Source: a candidate division KSB1 bacterium (GTDB lineage Bacteria; Zhuqueibacterota; Zhuqueibacteria; Zhuqueibacterales; Zhuqueibacteraceae). From it: DNA of 64,000 bases. The DNA lies in NCBI GenBank assembly GCA_034506175.1, contig JAPDQB010000001.1, positions 62,001 to 126,000 of the forward strand. Reading direction: 5' to 3'. Within the stretch, counting starts at the first letter, position 1; the number at the start of each line of letters is the position of its first letter. The notes below the pieces were generated by a model that searched no databases, had not been told where the DNA came from, and saw nothing but the letters and a program-made list of their open reading frames with translations. The position numbers and the translations under genes were made by a program. Shown in pieces: positions 24,707-33,011 of the stretch.

Positions 24707-26725
24707 TTAAAATCGAATCGTGACGTTTTCCATTCGATCGCCGACTTGCAGCGCCTCGACAACTTCCATGCCGGTTTTGACCCGGCCAAAAATCGTGTAT
24801 TTGCCGTCGAGATGCGGCTGATCGGAATGTGTGATAAAAAATTGCGAGCCTTCGGTATCCGGGCCGGCGCTCGCCATTCCCACCACGCCCGCGGTGTAAC
24901 GCCGCCGGCTGAACTCCGAGCGAATGGCATATCCCGGCGAGCCCCATTGATCGCCGCGCGGGTCGCCGGTTTGAATCACAAAATTCGGCACGACGCGATG
25001 AATCAGCAGGCCATCAAAAAACCCTTTCTGCGCCAGACGCACGAAATTCAACACCGTCAACGGTGCGTCGTCGGGATAAAACTTGATTTCGATGTTGCCT
25101 TTGTTGGTTTCAATCATCGCGGCCGCCCCCGCGAGCCGTTGAATATCTGTGTAACTGAATTCCTGTGTTGGCTTGGTTTCCTTGGGAACTTGCCCGGAAT
25201 AATCTTCGCCGGTTAATTTTTTGAGCGCCTCGGCGGCGTAGCGGGCAAACGGCTTATCCGGAAATTTGACGGCTTCTTCGAGCAGAGGTTTGGCGCTGAG
25301 ATCGCCGCATTGCGCCAGCGCCGCAAAAATCATCTGCGCCGCCTCGGCATCGACTGGCGACCGAAGCTTTTGATACGCAGCCAAAATCGCCGCGGCATGA
25401 GACTTTCTCTGCAAGCTGTCGGCAGCGAGATTTTCAGCCGCCACCGCTGTGACCACGGCATCGCCGCGCTGCAGCGCTTCGAGATAAATCGGCGTGGCCT
25501 TGGCTCGAACCGTCGCCGGTAATTTTGGTAAAGCTTCCAATGCAGCGATTTGTACGATCGTCGCAGAATCCCGCGACATTTTTTCCAAATAAACAAAGGC
25601 CTCGGCAGCTGCGGTTATTCCCAACGCTTCCGCGATGCGGCTGCGAAAATAGGCGTTCTCGTGTTCCATCAACGCCGCCAAATCTGGAATGGCCGCTTCA
25701 CGCGAAATGGCCGCCAAAGCTGTAGCGGCGTTGAATTGTTCCTGCCAAGTGCCGCGAGCGTGCAGGCGTTCTCGCAAAAAAGCAATCTGTGCTGCGGCAT
25801 TTTGCAGGACGCCGCTTCGTCGCATTCGTTCCGTCGCCGTTCCCAACGCCCGCAAAGCCGCGATGCGAACGTGCATATTCGAGTCGGCCAAAGCCAGCCG
25901 CGTTGGCAAATCCGGCGTTTCGAGATTGCCGAGTGCGCTGTTTGCATTCACGCGCACGCGCCAATCGGCGTCGTTTTTGCCCGCATCGGTGAGCGCTTCC
26001 AAAGCCGCGGCTGATTTCATGGCGCCGAGCGCGCGGCCCGCCTGCATTCGAACGCGGGTGCTGCGATCTTTGAGGGCGGCAATCAAGTTTTGCACCGTGG
26101 TCGAGTCGGGCGCGGTTTGGCCGCCGCTATAAAGCCGCATCAATGCATACGCCGCACGCCAACGAGCTTCTTCGTCTTTGTCGTTCAGCAACTTGGCGAG
26201 CGGCACGCCCCAGTCCATTTTTTTTAAACCTCGATGCGCCAATCGCGCCGCGGCCAGCGCGGCTTCAGCCCGCACAATCGGAATTTGATCCGAAAACCAA
26301 TTCAACAACGCCGCGTTCACAGCCGACATCATCGAATCATCAGCTGTTTTGCTCACGGCTTCGATGAGGGCGAGCCGGACTTCGAGATCTTTTTCCTTGG
26401 GATAACGCTGCAGCAGCAAATGGGTGGTTTGCGGTTGCGACAACTGGCCGAGCGCAAAAACCGCCGCGACGCGCGTCGCCGCATCGGAAATTTCCAACAG
26501 CGGCACGAGCAAAGGCACGGCTTCGGCATCTTGCATTCGTCCGAGTGCAATCACAGCTCGGCGCTGAACGGCGCTGTTGCGAGAAACAAGAAATTTTTCC
26601 AATGCGGCCGCGGGCGCCCGGCGATCTTCCAAACGAATGATCTCCTCCATCGCCTGATCATGATTGCCGCAACCCGCCACAAGCAAGACCAAAACAGGCG
26701 CTGCAAAAAATCGCCGACAAGGCAT
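24707..26725 (-). CDS. Lipoprotein with HEAT repeats and C-terminal cyclophilin domain
   Basis: About 672 aa. Residues 1-18 are a lipoprotein signal (VLVLLVAGC). About residues 25-500 are HEAT-like helical repeats (AVQRRAVIALGRMQDAEAVP, ATRVAAVFALGQLSQPQ, RVRVNANSALGNLETPD and more). The last 150 residues are a cyclophilin peptidyl-prolyl isomerase: IETNKGNIEIKFYPDDAPLT, FFDGLLIHRVVPNFVIQTGDP, SQFFITHSDQPHLDGKYTIF. The key Arg (HRVVPNF), Phe and His residues are present. It should act as an extracytoplasmic foldase whose helical arm binds partner proteins. GGGAG precedes the ATG at 26725. Confidence 0.88.
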   Translation of the reverse strand: MPCRRFFAAPVLVLLVAGCGNHDQAMEEIIRLEDRRAPAAALEKFLVSRNSAVQRRAVIALGRMQDAEAVPLLVPLLEISDAATRVAAVFALGQLSQPQTTHLLLQRYPKEKDLEVRLALIEAVSKTADDSMMSAVNAALLNWFSDQIPIVRAEAALAAARLAHRGLKKMDWGVPLAKLLNDKDEEARWRAAYALMRLYSGGQTAPDSTTVQNLIAALKDRSTRVRMQAGRALGAMKSAAALEALTDAGKNDADWRVRVNANSALGNLETPDLPTRLALADSNMHVRIAALRALGTATERMRRSGVLQNAAAQIAFLRERLHARGTWQEQFNAATALAAISREAAIPDLAALMEHENAYFRSRIAEALGITAAAEAFVYLEKMSRDSATIVQIAALEALPKLPATVRAKATPIYLEALQRGDAVVTAVAAENLAADSLQRKSHAAAILAAYQKLRSPVDAEAAQMIFAALAQCGDLSAKPLLEEAVKFPDKPFARYAAEALKKLTGEDYSGQVPKETKPTQEFSYTDIQRLAGAAAMIETNKGNIEIKFYPDDAPLTVLNFVRLAQKGFFDGLLIHRVVPNFVIQTGDPRGDQWGSPGYAIRSEFSRRRYTAGVVGMASAGPDTEGSQFFITHSDQPHLDGKYTIFGRVKTGMEVVEALQVGDRMENVTIRF

Positions 26726-26897
26726 ATTTGCTCCCTGAGTTCGTATGGTGAATATAGCACCGGCGCGAAGCGAAGTCAAGGAGAAACATTGCATTCATCA
26801 TCAAGATTTTGTATATTGACTGTGCCTTGTTCAAGACATTTGAAGACTTTGCCAGTTACACGCCAACTCGAGAAAACAAAAGCCTCAAGAAAATCTC

Positions 26898-27908
26898 ATG
26901 CAAAATATCCCCGTCGGCGTTGTCGGCGTTGGACGCCTCGGCCAGTTGCACGCGCGTTTGTATCGCGAAGTCGAAGGCACGAGATTGATCGGAGTTTATG
27001 ATACCGATGCGCCGCGCGCCGAAACGCTCGCCAACGAGTTGGGCGTCCGGCGATTTGAAACTTTCGATGATCTTGTGGCCGCCACCGAGGCGATCAATAT
27101 CGTTGTCCCCACGATTTTTCATTTTGAGCTCGGCTACAAGGCGCTGGCCGCCGGCAAACATATTTTCATTGAAAAGCCGATCACTACGACGACTGAAGAA
27201 GCCGGTGAGCTGATTGCCCTGGCGGCGAAACAGCAGCGCGTGCTGCAAGTCGGCCACATCGAGCGTTTCAACGCTGCCTTGCGCGCGTTGGATGATTTCC
27301 CGCTGGCGCCCCGCTTTATTGAATCGCACCGGCTGGCCTCATTTGACCCGCGCGGCACCGACGTCGCCGTGGTGCTCGATCTGATGATTCACGATATCGA
27401 CATTATTTTGGCGCTGGTGAAAAGTCCGCTCACCCGTATCGACGCCAACGGCGTGGCGGTGGTTTCCGAAGAACCGGACATTGCCAACGCCCGCTTGCAG
27501 TTTGCCAACGGCTGCGTCGCCAACGTCACCGCCAGCCGCATTTCGCAAAAGAAAATGCGCAAGATGCGCATTTTTCAGCGTGACGCCTATGTTTCCCTCG
27601 ATTTTTTGCAGGGCCTCACCGAAGTCTTCCGTCTCGTCTCGCCGGAAGAAGCGATGGCGGGTGGCGGTTTTCCTGTTGTTCTGGGCAAGCTCGATCAAGG
27701 CGCACGCCAGCGTCACATTGTCTACGAAAAGCTGCAAGCGCCGGAAGGTAACGCGCTGAAAATGGAACTGCAAAGCTTCATCAACGCCATTCGTACCGGC
27801 ATGCCACCGCCGGTGACGGGCGAAGACGGCCGCCGCGCTTTGGAAGTGGCAACGACGATTACGGAGGTGATTAAAAGAGCAAGCGGCGAGGCGATACTGA
27901 AGTTGTGA
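26898..27908 (+). CDS. Gfo/Idh/MocA-family NAD(P)-dependent oxidoreductase
   Basis: A 336-aa sugar oxidoreductase. The Rossmann fold opens with VGVVGVGRLGQLHARLY; AGKHIFIEKPI carries the catalytic EKP; VLDLMIHDIDIILAL holds the active-site His-Asp pair typical of the family. The whole protein, including the C-terminal sheet domain, is intact. Related proteins oxidise sugar nucleotides such as UDP-GlcNAc (GnnA) next to lpx genes, but no lipid A gene is in this window, so the substrate is open. There is no strong ribosome site at the ATG. Confidence 0.85.
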   Translation: MQNIPVGVVGVGRLGQLHARLYREVEGTRLIGVYDTDAPRAETLANELGVRRFETFDDLVAATEAINIVVPTIFHFELGYKALAAGKHIFIEKPITTTTEEAGELIALAAKQQRVLQVGHIERFNAALRALDDFPLAPRFIESHRLASFDPRGTDVAVVLDLMIHDIDIILALVKSPLTRIDANGVAVVSEEPDIANARLQFANGCVANVTASRISQKKMRKMRIFQRDAYVSLDFLQGLTEVFRLVSPEEAMAGGGFPVVLGKLDQGARQRHIVYEKLQAPEGNALKMELQSFINAIRTGMPPPVTGEDGRRALEVATTITEVIKRASGEAILKL

Positions 27909-28165
27909 ATCACAAATGAAGTTCGACTTGCGCTCGGCGATTTTTCTGTGGAATTTTTCTCTCGCGCCGCTGCCGGAGGGCGCAACAAAACTTTCAACCG
28001 AAACGAGAGTTCTTTGTTTGGATGAAACAAGCCGGCGGCGGTTTCATTTTTACTGTCTGTTCATCGGGCCTTTCAGCGGGTTAATTCGTCTGGCGGCTTT
28101 GCGGGCGGTAAAACAAGTGGCAGAAAAAAGAATGAATTCAGATTGAAATGACCAGGCCATCCATG

Positions 28166-28681
28166 TTAAAAACCCATCCCCAGCCCAACTTCGAGAAAAG
28201 CCCTTTGGAATTTCCGGTCGTATCCCGCGCGCGGGTTGATGAGCAGCGCGCCTTCCCAAACATCGATCAGCAGGCCGCCGGCGAGCCGGCGCAGGCGCGA
28301 ATTTTCCAGAAGAACCGCGCCGGTGAGATGCAGCGTGGCGTAGGCGACGTTCGGACCAGGCTTGAGCGGTCTTTTGTTCAGCTCCGACAGCAAAATGACC
28401 AAACGCCCGCCCCACATGAACGCCCACTCCGGATTGTCGTAAACCGCCGCGAGCGTGCCGCCGATTAGAAAGTTTTTGGCATCGGCGCCAAAACCAAGCG
28501 CCGGGTGCGCCTGCGCGGAAAAAGTATACGGATCGACCCCCGGCCGCAGAATAACGCCCTGCCCGGCTTCGACATCCAACGAAAATTTGTCTTGCGTTTG
28601 CGCGCTGTTCGCCAGCAGGGTTAACAAAGTGAACGCAAACAGCCTGGCGGTTTTCACCGGCTGGTTTTTGCGAGTTGACAT
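28166..28681 (-). CDS. Small outer-membrane beta-barrel protein
   Basis: A 171-aa protein with a signal peptide (LFAFTLLTLLANSAQTQ) followed by alternating strands: KFSLDVEAGQGVI, YTFSAQAHPALGFGADAKNF, FMWGGRLVILLSEL, NVAYATLHLTGAVLLE and a terminal GLGMGF. Phe as the last residue fits a BAM substrate. Eight or so strands would make a small barrel. GAGAACC lies upstream of the start. I do not recognise the family. It converges on the oxidoreductase gene; the 257 bp between them hold no gene I can support. Confidence 0.65.
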   Translation of the reverse strand: MSTRKNQPVKTARLFAFTLLTLLANSAQTQDKFSLDVEAGQGVILRPGVDPYTFSAQAHPALGFGADAKNFLIGGTLAAVYDNPEWAFMWGGRLVILLSELNKRPLKPGPNVAYATLHLTGAVLLENSRLRRLAGGLLIDVWEGALLINPRAGYDRKFQRAFLEVGLGMGF

Positions 28682-28834
28682 GGATGGTTCTCCTTCAAAT
28701 TCAGATTCAAAATTGACCCAAACAGTTCTCGAGACACCACTCGACGTTTCGATAAGATAAAACTTGTTTCGACTTTGTCAATAAAATGCTCAGGCGGCAG
28801 GCACAAAAATTCTAAGAAGGGCTTGTAAAATTTC

Positions 28835-28863
28835 TTGACAAAGCCCGCGTGAATCACGATATT
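28835..28863 (+). promoter_or_regulatory. Predicted sigma70-type promoter of the desaturase gene
   Basis: TTGACA (28835-28840) matches the -35 consensus exactly and is followed by a 17-bp spacer and GATATT (28858-28863, four of six to TATAAT). It lies about 57 bp before the desaturase ATG and on the same strand. Confidence 0.55.
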
Positions 28864-28919
28864 AAAACTTCAGTTTTCTGAGACATCGCATTCAAACTCA
28901 CTTTATTTGGAACGAAAAA

Positions 28920-30017
28920 ATGAAAAAAATCAGTTTTCCTCTTCGGCTGGGCTTTTATCAAGAACTCAAGAAACGCGTGCAGACTTATTTTGAAGAAAAT
29001 GGGATTTCCCCTCATGCCGATTGGCGGATGGTATTGAAAACCGTGATCATTCTGGCCTGGCTGGCCACGTCGTATGTCTTGCTGGTGTTTTTCTCCTCTT
29101 CGCTGATTTTGGCGGTGATCTCGGCTTTTGCCGTGGCCCAGGGCTTCGTGCTCGTCGGGTTCAACATCATGCATGACGGCGCCCACGGCAGCTATTCAAA
29201 AAGCAAAAAGGTCAATTGGATGATGGGCTTCACGCTCGATCTCATCGGCGGCAGCCACATGTTTTGGCGGCACAAGCACAACATTCTTCACCACACCTAC
29301 ACCAACATCAACGAGCTTGACGACGATATTCATGTCGGCAATCTCATGCGCTTCAGCCCGGCGCAAAAACGGCGGCCCTGGCATCGTTTCCAGCATTGGT
29401 ATGCTTTTCCGCTCTACGGTTTCATGACGCTGCTGTGGGTGAGTTACGGCGATTTTCACAAATTTTTTACCGGCCGCATCGGCGACTATGAATTGCCCGA
29501 GCCCTCGCCAGGCGCGGCGTTTCTGTTCTTTTTGACCAAGTTTTTTTATTTCGGCTACATGCTGATACTGCCGATGTTTTTTCATCCCATCGCGTATGTG
29601 ATCGGTTTTTTTCTTTTGGTGCATTTCGTGCTCGGCTTGACGATGGCAACGATTTTTCAACTGGCGCACGTCGTCGAAGACAACGCCTTTCCGGTTCCGC
29701 ATCCCGGCAGCGGCGAGATCGACAACGAATGGGCAATTCACGAAGTGGAAACCACGGCGAATTTCGCTCCCAAAAGCAGGTTGGCAGCCTGGTATTGCGG
29801 CGGCTTGAATTTTCAGATCGAGCATCATCTCTTTCCGCGCGTTTGTCACATTCATTATCCGGCCATCAGCAAAATCGTCGAGCGAACGTGTAGGGAGTTT
29901 GGCATCCGGTACATGTCGTATCCCACCCTCCGTGCGGCGATTGTAGCCCATTTTCGGTTTCTCAAAAAATTGGGACAGAAAGAAGTCAAGCTGAAAATGG
30001 CGGAGAGTTTGGCTTAA
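28920..30017 (+). CDS. Membrane fatty-acid desaturase (acyl-lipid, front-end type)
   Basis: A 365-aa integral membrane di-iron enzyme that introduces a double bond in acyl chains. All three His boxes are intact: HDGAHGS (85-91), HKHNILHH (118-125) and QIEHHLFP (about 302). The third box starting with Gln (QxxHH) marks the front-end delta-5/6 type, but the cytochrome b5 domain of eukaryotic homologues is lacking, as usual in bacteria. Membrane segments lie at about 42-80 and 175-225. The start at 28920 is followed by a Lys-rich N-terminus. It would adjust membrane fluidity or make polyunsaturated chains. Confidence 0.9.
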   Translation: MKKISFPLRLGFYQELKKRVQTYFEENGISPHADWRMVLKTVIILAWLATSYVLLVFFSSSLILAVISAFAVAQGFVLVGFNIMHDGAHGSYSKSKKVNWMMGFTLDLIGGSHMFWRHKHNILHHTYTNINELDDDIHVGNLMRFSPAQKRRPWHRFQHWYAFPLYGFMTLLWVSYGDFHKFFTGRIGDYELPEPSPGAAFLFFLTKFFYFGYMLILPMFFHPIAYVIGFFLLVHFVLGLTMATIFQLAHVVEDNAFPVPHPGSGEIDNEWAIHEVETTANFAPKSRLAAWYCGGLNFQIEHHLFPRVCHIHYPAISKIVERTCREFGIRYMSYPTLRAAIVAHFRFLKKLGQKEVKLKMAESLA

Positions 30018-30079
30018 CCCTGGCCAGAGTTCAGTGTGCAGCTTTGCGGCTGGTTGCAAGTTTTGGTCTCAATATTGAT

Positions 30080-30517
30080 ATGGGCAAAATTGTTTCGATT
30101 CATCTCGCCGCCAAAGCCGGACAAGCGATGCAGGAAACGGCAGCGGCAACGCTGGTGGCGGGAAAAGGCCTCGTTGGTGATCGCTACTTCGGGCGAAAGC
30201 CGGCGATGAACGTCACGTTGGTGCAGGAGGAAGTTCTTGTTGAGGCCGCCGGGGAAATCGGCGTGTCGTATCGTCCCGGCATGTCACGGCGCAATATCAC
30301 CGTGCGCGGCGTCGCGTTAAATGAGTTGATTGGCAAGCGTTTTTTAATTGGCGAGGCTGAGTTGGAAGGCGCCTCGCGGTGCGAGCCGTGCGCAAATATG
30401 GAAAGAAGCATCGGCTCGGGCGCGATGGCGGCGCTGGCGGGCCGCTGCGGCATTCGCGCCCGCGTCGTTCGCGGCGGCGTCGTGAGAAAAGATGATGAAA
30501 TCATTATTATTTCGTAA
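30080..30517 (+). CDS. MOSC-domain protein
   Basis: A 145-aa stand-alone MOSC domain (molybdenum cofactor sulfurase C-terminal). Visible are the N-terminal strand GKIVSIHLAA, the GLVGDRYFG motif and the conserved cysteine region SRCEPCANME. MOSC proteins bind sulfur or molybdenum cofactor; here there is no companion domain and no molybdoenzyme gene nearby. The ATG at 30080 is preferred to one 12 codons earlier since the MOSC fold begins directly after it. Confidence 0.82.
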   Translation: MGKIVSIHLAAKAGQAMQETAAATLVAGKGLVGDRYFGRKPAMNVTLVQEEVLVEAAGEIGVSYRPGMSRRNITVRGVALNELIGKRFLIGEAELEGASRCEPCANMERSIGSGAMAALAGRCGIRARVVRGGVVRKDDEIIIIS

Positions 30518-30572
30518 CGTGTAATTTCCCATTTGCCCCGGCGGGCATGGCCTTGTTCAAGGAGGAAATCAC

Positions 30573-31220
30573 ATGCACTTAGTCAATGTGCCGGCGCGGT
30601 TGCGCCAACTGGGTATCATTCCGGTTGTGAGCCTCGACCGCGTTGAGGCCGCGATTCCGCTGGCCGAGGCGCTGCTTGCCGGCGGCTTGCCATGCGCGGA
30701 AATCACCTTTCGCACCGCCGCTGCGGAACAATCGATCCGCGCCATGTCGCAGGCCTTTCCCGAAATTTTGATTGGCGCTGGAACCGTATTAAATGAAGAT
30801 CAAATTGAGCGCGCCGTTGCCGCCGGCGCGAAATTCATCGTCTCGCCCGGCTTCTCTCCACTCATTGTGAATTATTGCCAGGAAAGAAATATCCCGGTTT
30901 TCCCGGGTGTTTGCACGCCGTCTGACATTCAAATCGCCCTTGAAACCGGCTTGACGATGCTGAAGTTTTTCCCCGCTGATGCGTTTGGCGGGCTGAAAAC
31001 TTTGAAGGCGCTCAGCGCGCCGTTTCCGCATGTCGAATTTATTCCCACCGGCGGGATTTCAGCGGCCAATTTGGCCGAGTATCTGAGTTTCTCCAAAGTC
31101 CTGGCCTGCGGCGGCAGTTGGATGGTGAAAAGCGAATTGATTCAGGAAGGAAAATTTGCCGAGATTAACCGGCTGACCGCTGAAGCCGTGGCGATTAAAC
31201 GGCAGGCGCGACCGGATTAA
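30573..31220 (+). CDS. eda: KDPG/KHG aldolase
   Basis: A 215-aa class I aldolase that splits 2-keto-3-deoxy-6-phosphogluconate to pyruvate and glyceraldehyde-3-phosphate. Motifs: CAEITFRTAAA (catalytic Glu), IGAGTVL, FIVSPGF, LKFFPADAFGG (Schiff-base Lys), FIPTGGIS. AAGGAGGAAATC precedes the ATG, a strong ribosome site. The other Entner-Doudoroff genes (edd, KDG kinase) are not in the window, so it may serve uronate or galacturonate breakdown. Confidence 0.88.
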   Translation: MHLVNVPARLRQLGIIPVVSLDRVEAAIPLAEALLAGGLPCAEITFRTAAAEQSIRAMSQAFPEILIGAGTVLNEDQIERAVAAGAKFIVSPGFSPLIVNYCQERNIPVFPGVCTPSDIQIALETGLTMLKFFPADAFGGLKTLKALSAPFPHVEFIPTGGISAANLAEYLSFSKVLACGGSWMVKSELIQEGKFAEINRLTAEAVAIKRQARPD

Positions 31221-31375
31221 AAAAATTATGAACCACAAAGTTTTTACCGACCGCGCAAATTTTGGGCTCACGCAATCAACACAGCTCGCGAAAAATTCTT
31301 CGAGGTATTCTTCCGCGAGCCGTTTCCATTCGTGAGCGAATTTTACCTTCACTCATTTTTTCATGGAGGCGTAAA

Positions 31376-32965
31376 CTGATTCAACGATCTTTGGCTGTGC
31401 AGCAGGTGATTTTTTTCGCGCTGGCGTTGTGGTTCAACGCCCCATTTGCGGGCGCGCAAACCTCCAGTGCGCCGAAAGATTTGGATGCTTACGTCGAGCG
31501 GGTCCGCCGGGAATTTGAGGTGCCGGGGATCGCTGTCGGGATTGTGAAAGACGGCAAGGTTGTTGTGGCGAAAGGCTATGGCGTTCGCAAGCTCGGCGAG
31601 CCAACGCCAGTGGACGCGAAGACGCTGTTCGGGATCGCCTCGAACACCAAGGCTTTCACGGCGACGGCGCTGGCTCTGCTCGTTGAGGAGGGGAAAATCG
31701 AATGGGATGCGCCGGTGGTGCGTTATCTGCCCTGGTTCCAGCTTGCCGATCCGTATGTGACGCGCGAGCTTTCCGTGCGCGATTTGCTCGTCCACCGCAG
31801 CGGCTTGGGTTTGGGCGCCGGCGATTTGTTGTGGTGGCCGCCATCGACTTACAACCGCAAGGAGATTGCGCGCCGGCTGCGCCACCTTCCGCTGGCAACG
31901 AGCTTTCGCAGCGCCTATGCGTATGATAATGTGCTGTACTTGATCGCTGGTGAGCTGATTGAAGAAATCAGCGGCCAAACCTGGGAGGATTTCGTCGCCG
32001 CGCGAATTTTGGCGAAAGTTGGAATGACCGGCAGCAACGTGCGCCATTCGGAAGCTGTAGCCGGCGCGAATGTCGCGACACCGCATGCGCCCATCGAAGG
32101 CAAGGTGCGGCCGGTGGCACCATTTGCGAGCGATAACACCAACCCGGCCGGCGGCATCAATTCAAACGCGGAGGACATGGCGAAATGGATGATCGTCCAG
32201 CTCGACTCCGGACGTGTTGCTGGCGGTGCGCGCCTTTTCTCAGAGCGCACGACCCGGCAACTTTGGGCCTTGGTGACGCCGATGCCCATTGGCAATCCCG
32301 CGCCGGAGCTGGCCGCGCTGCGGTCCAATTTTCGAGGTTACGCCTTGGGCTTCGAAGTGCGCGACTACCGCGGTCGAAAAGTAGTGGCGCACACTGGTGG
32401 ACTGCCGGGCTACGTTTCCAAAGTGGCGATGATTCCGGAGCTGAAACTCGGTGTGACGGTTCTCACGAATCAGGAGTCCGGCGCGGCTTTCGAGGCGGTG
32501 ACTTACCGGATTCTCGATCATTATCTGGGCGCAGCGGCGTATGATTGGGTGGCAGCTTATAAAAAAGTGCAGGCGCGCGCCGACTCGATGATCGCTGCCG
32601 CCGAACAACGCTCGGCCGCCGCGCGTGAGGCGTCGTCGCGCCCCTCGCTGCCGCTGGCAAAATATGCAGGAACTTACAATGACGCCTGGTACGGCAACGT
32701 GATCATCAGGCACGATGACGGCAGGTTGACAATCCGCTTTGCGGCCACGCCCTCGCTGGTCGGTGATCTTGAACATTATCAATACGACACCTTCATCGCG
32801 CGCTGGCATGATCGGGAACTGCGCGCCGATGCGTTTGTGACCTTTGCGCTTAAACCGGACGGCAGCATCGACCAGGTGAAGATGCAGGCGGTTTCGCCGG
32901 CGACGGATTTTAGTTTTGATTTTCACGATCTGCTGTTGAAGCCGGCTTCGCGCCAGTCGCAATAA
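31376..32965 (+). CDS. Secreted serine hydrolase of class C beta-lactamase fold
   Basis: About 530 aa. The SxxK motif is in ASNTKAFTATAL, the YxN motif in AYAYDNVLYLIAGE, and HTGG is in VAHTGGLPGY, all three class C signatures. After residue about 420 comes a beta-rich domain (DUF3471-like, PLAKYAGTYNDAWYGNV). A signal peptide (LAVQQVIFFALALWFNAPFAGA) exports it; such proteins act as D-amino-acid or peptide esterases/peptidases. The start is unclear: a GGAGG at 31365-31369 is six bases before a CTG at 31376, in frame, while TTG (31391) and GTG (31397) are further on. Confidence 0.82.
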   Translation: MIQRSLAVQQVIFFALALWFNAPFAGAQTSSAPKDLDAYVERVRREFEVPGIAVGIVKDGKVVVAKGYGVRKLGEPTPVDAKTLFGIASNTKAFTATALALLVEEGKIEWDAPVVRYLPWFQLADPYVTRELSVRDLLVHRSGLGLGAGDLLWWPPSTYNRKEIARRLRHLPLATSFRSAYAYDNVLYLIAGELIEEISGQTWEDFVAARILAKVGMTGSNVRHSEAVAGANVATPHAPIEGKVRPVAPFASDNTNPAGGINSNAEDMAKWMIVQLDSGRVAGGARLFSERTTRQLWALVTPMPIGNPAPELAALRSNFRGYALGFEVRDYRGRKVVAHTGGLPGYVSKVAMIPELKLGVTVLTNQESGAAFEAVTYRILDHYLGAAAYDWVAAYKKVQARADSMIAAAEQRSAAAREASSRPSLPLAKYAGTYNDAWYGNVIIRHDDGRLTIRFAATPSLVGDLEHYQYDTFIARWHDRELRADAFVTFALKPDGSIDQVKMQAVSPATDFSFDFHDLLLKPASRQSQ

Positions 32966-33011
32966 ATTTGGCAAACTTTGAAACTTTCATTAAAAACCGG
33001 AGAGGTAGGTC

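Noticed and set aside
27916..28146. Possible 76-aa gene between convergent genes
   Set aside because: No ribosome site, no recognisable domain and amino-acid pattern not protein-like.
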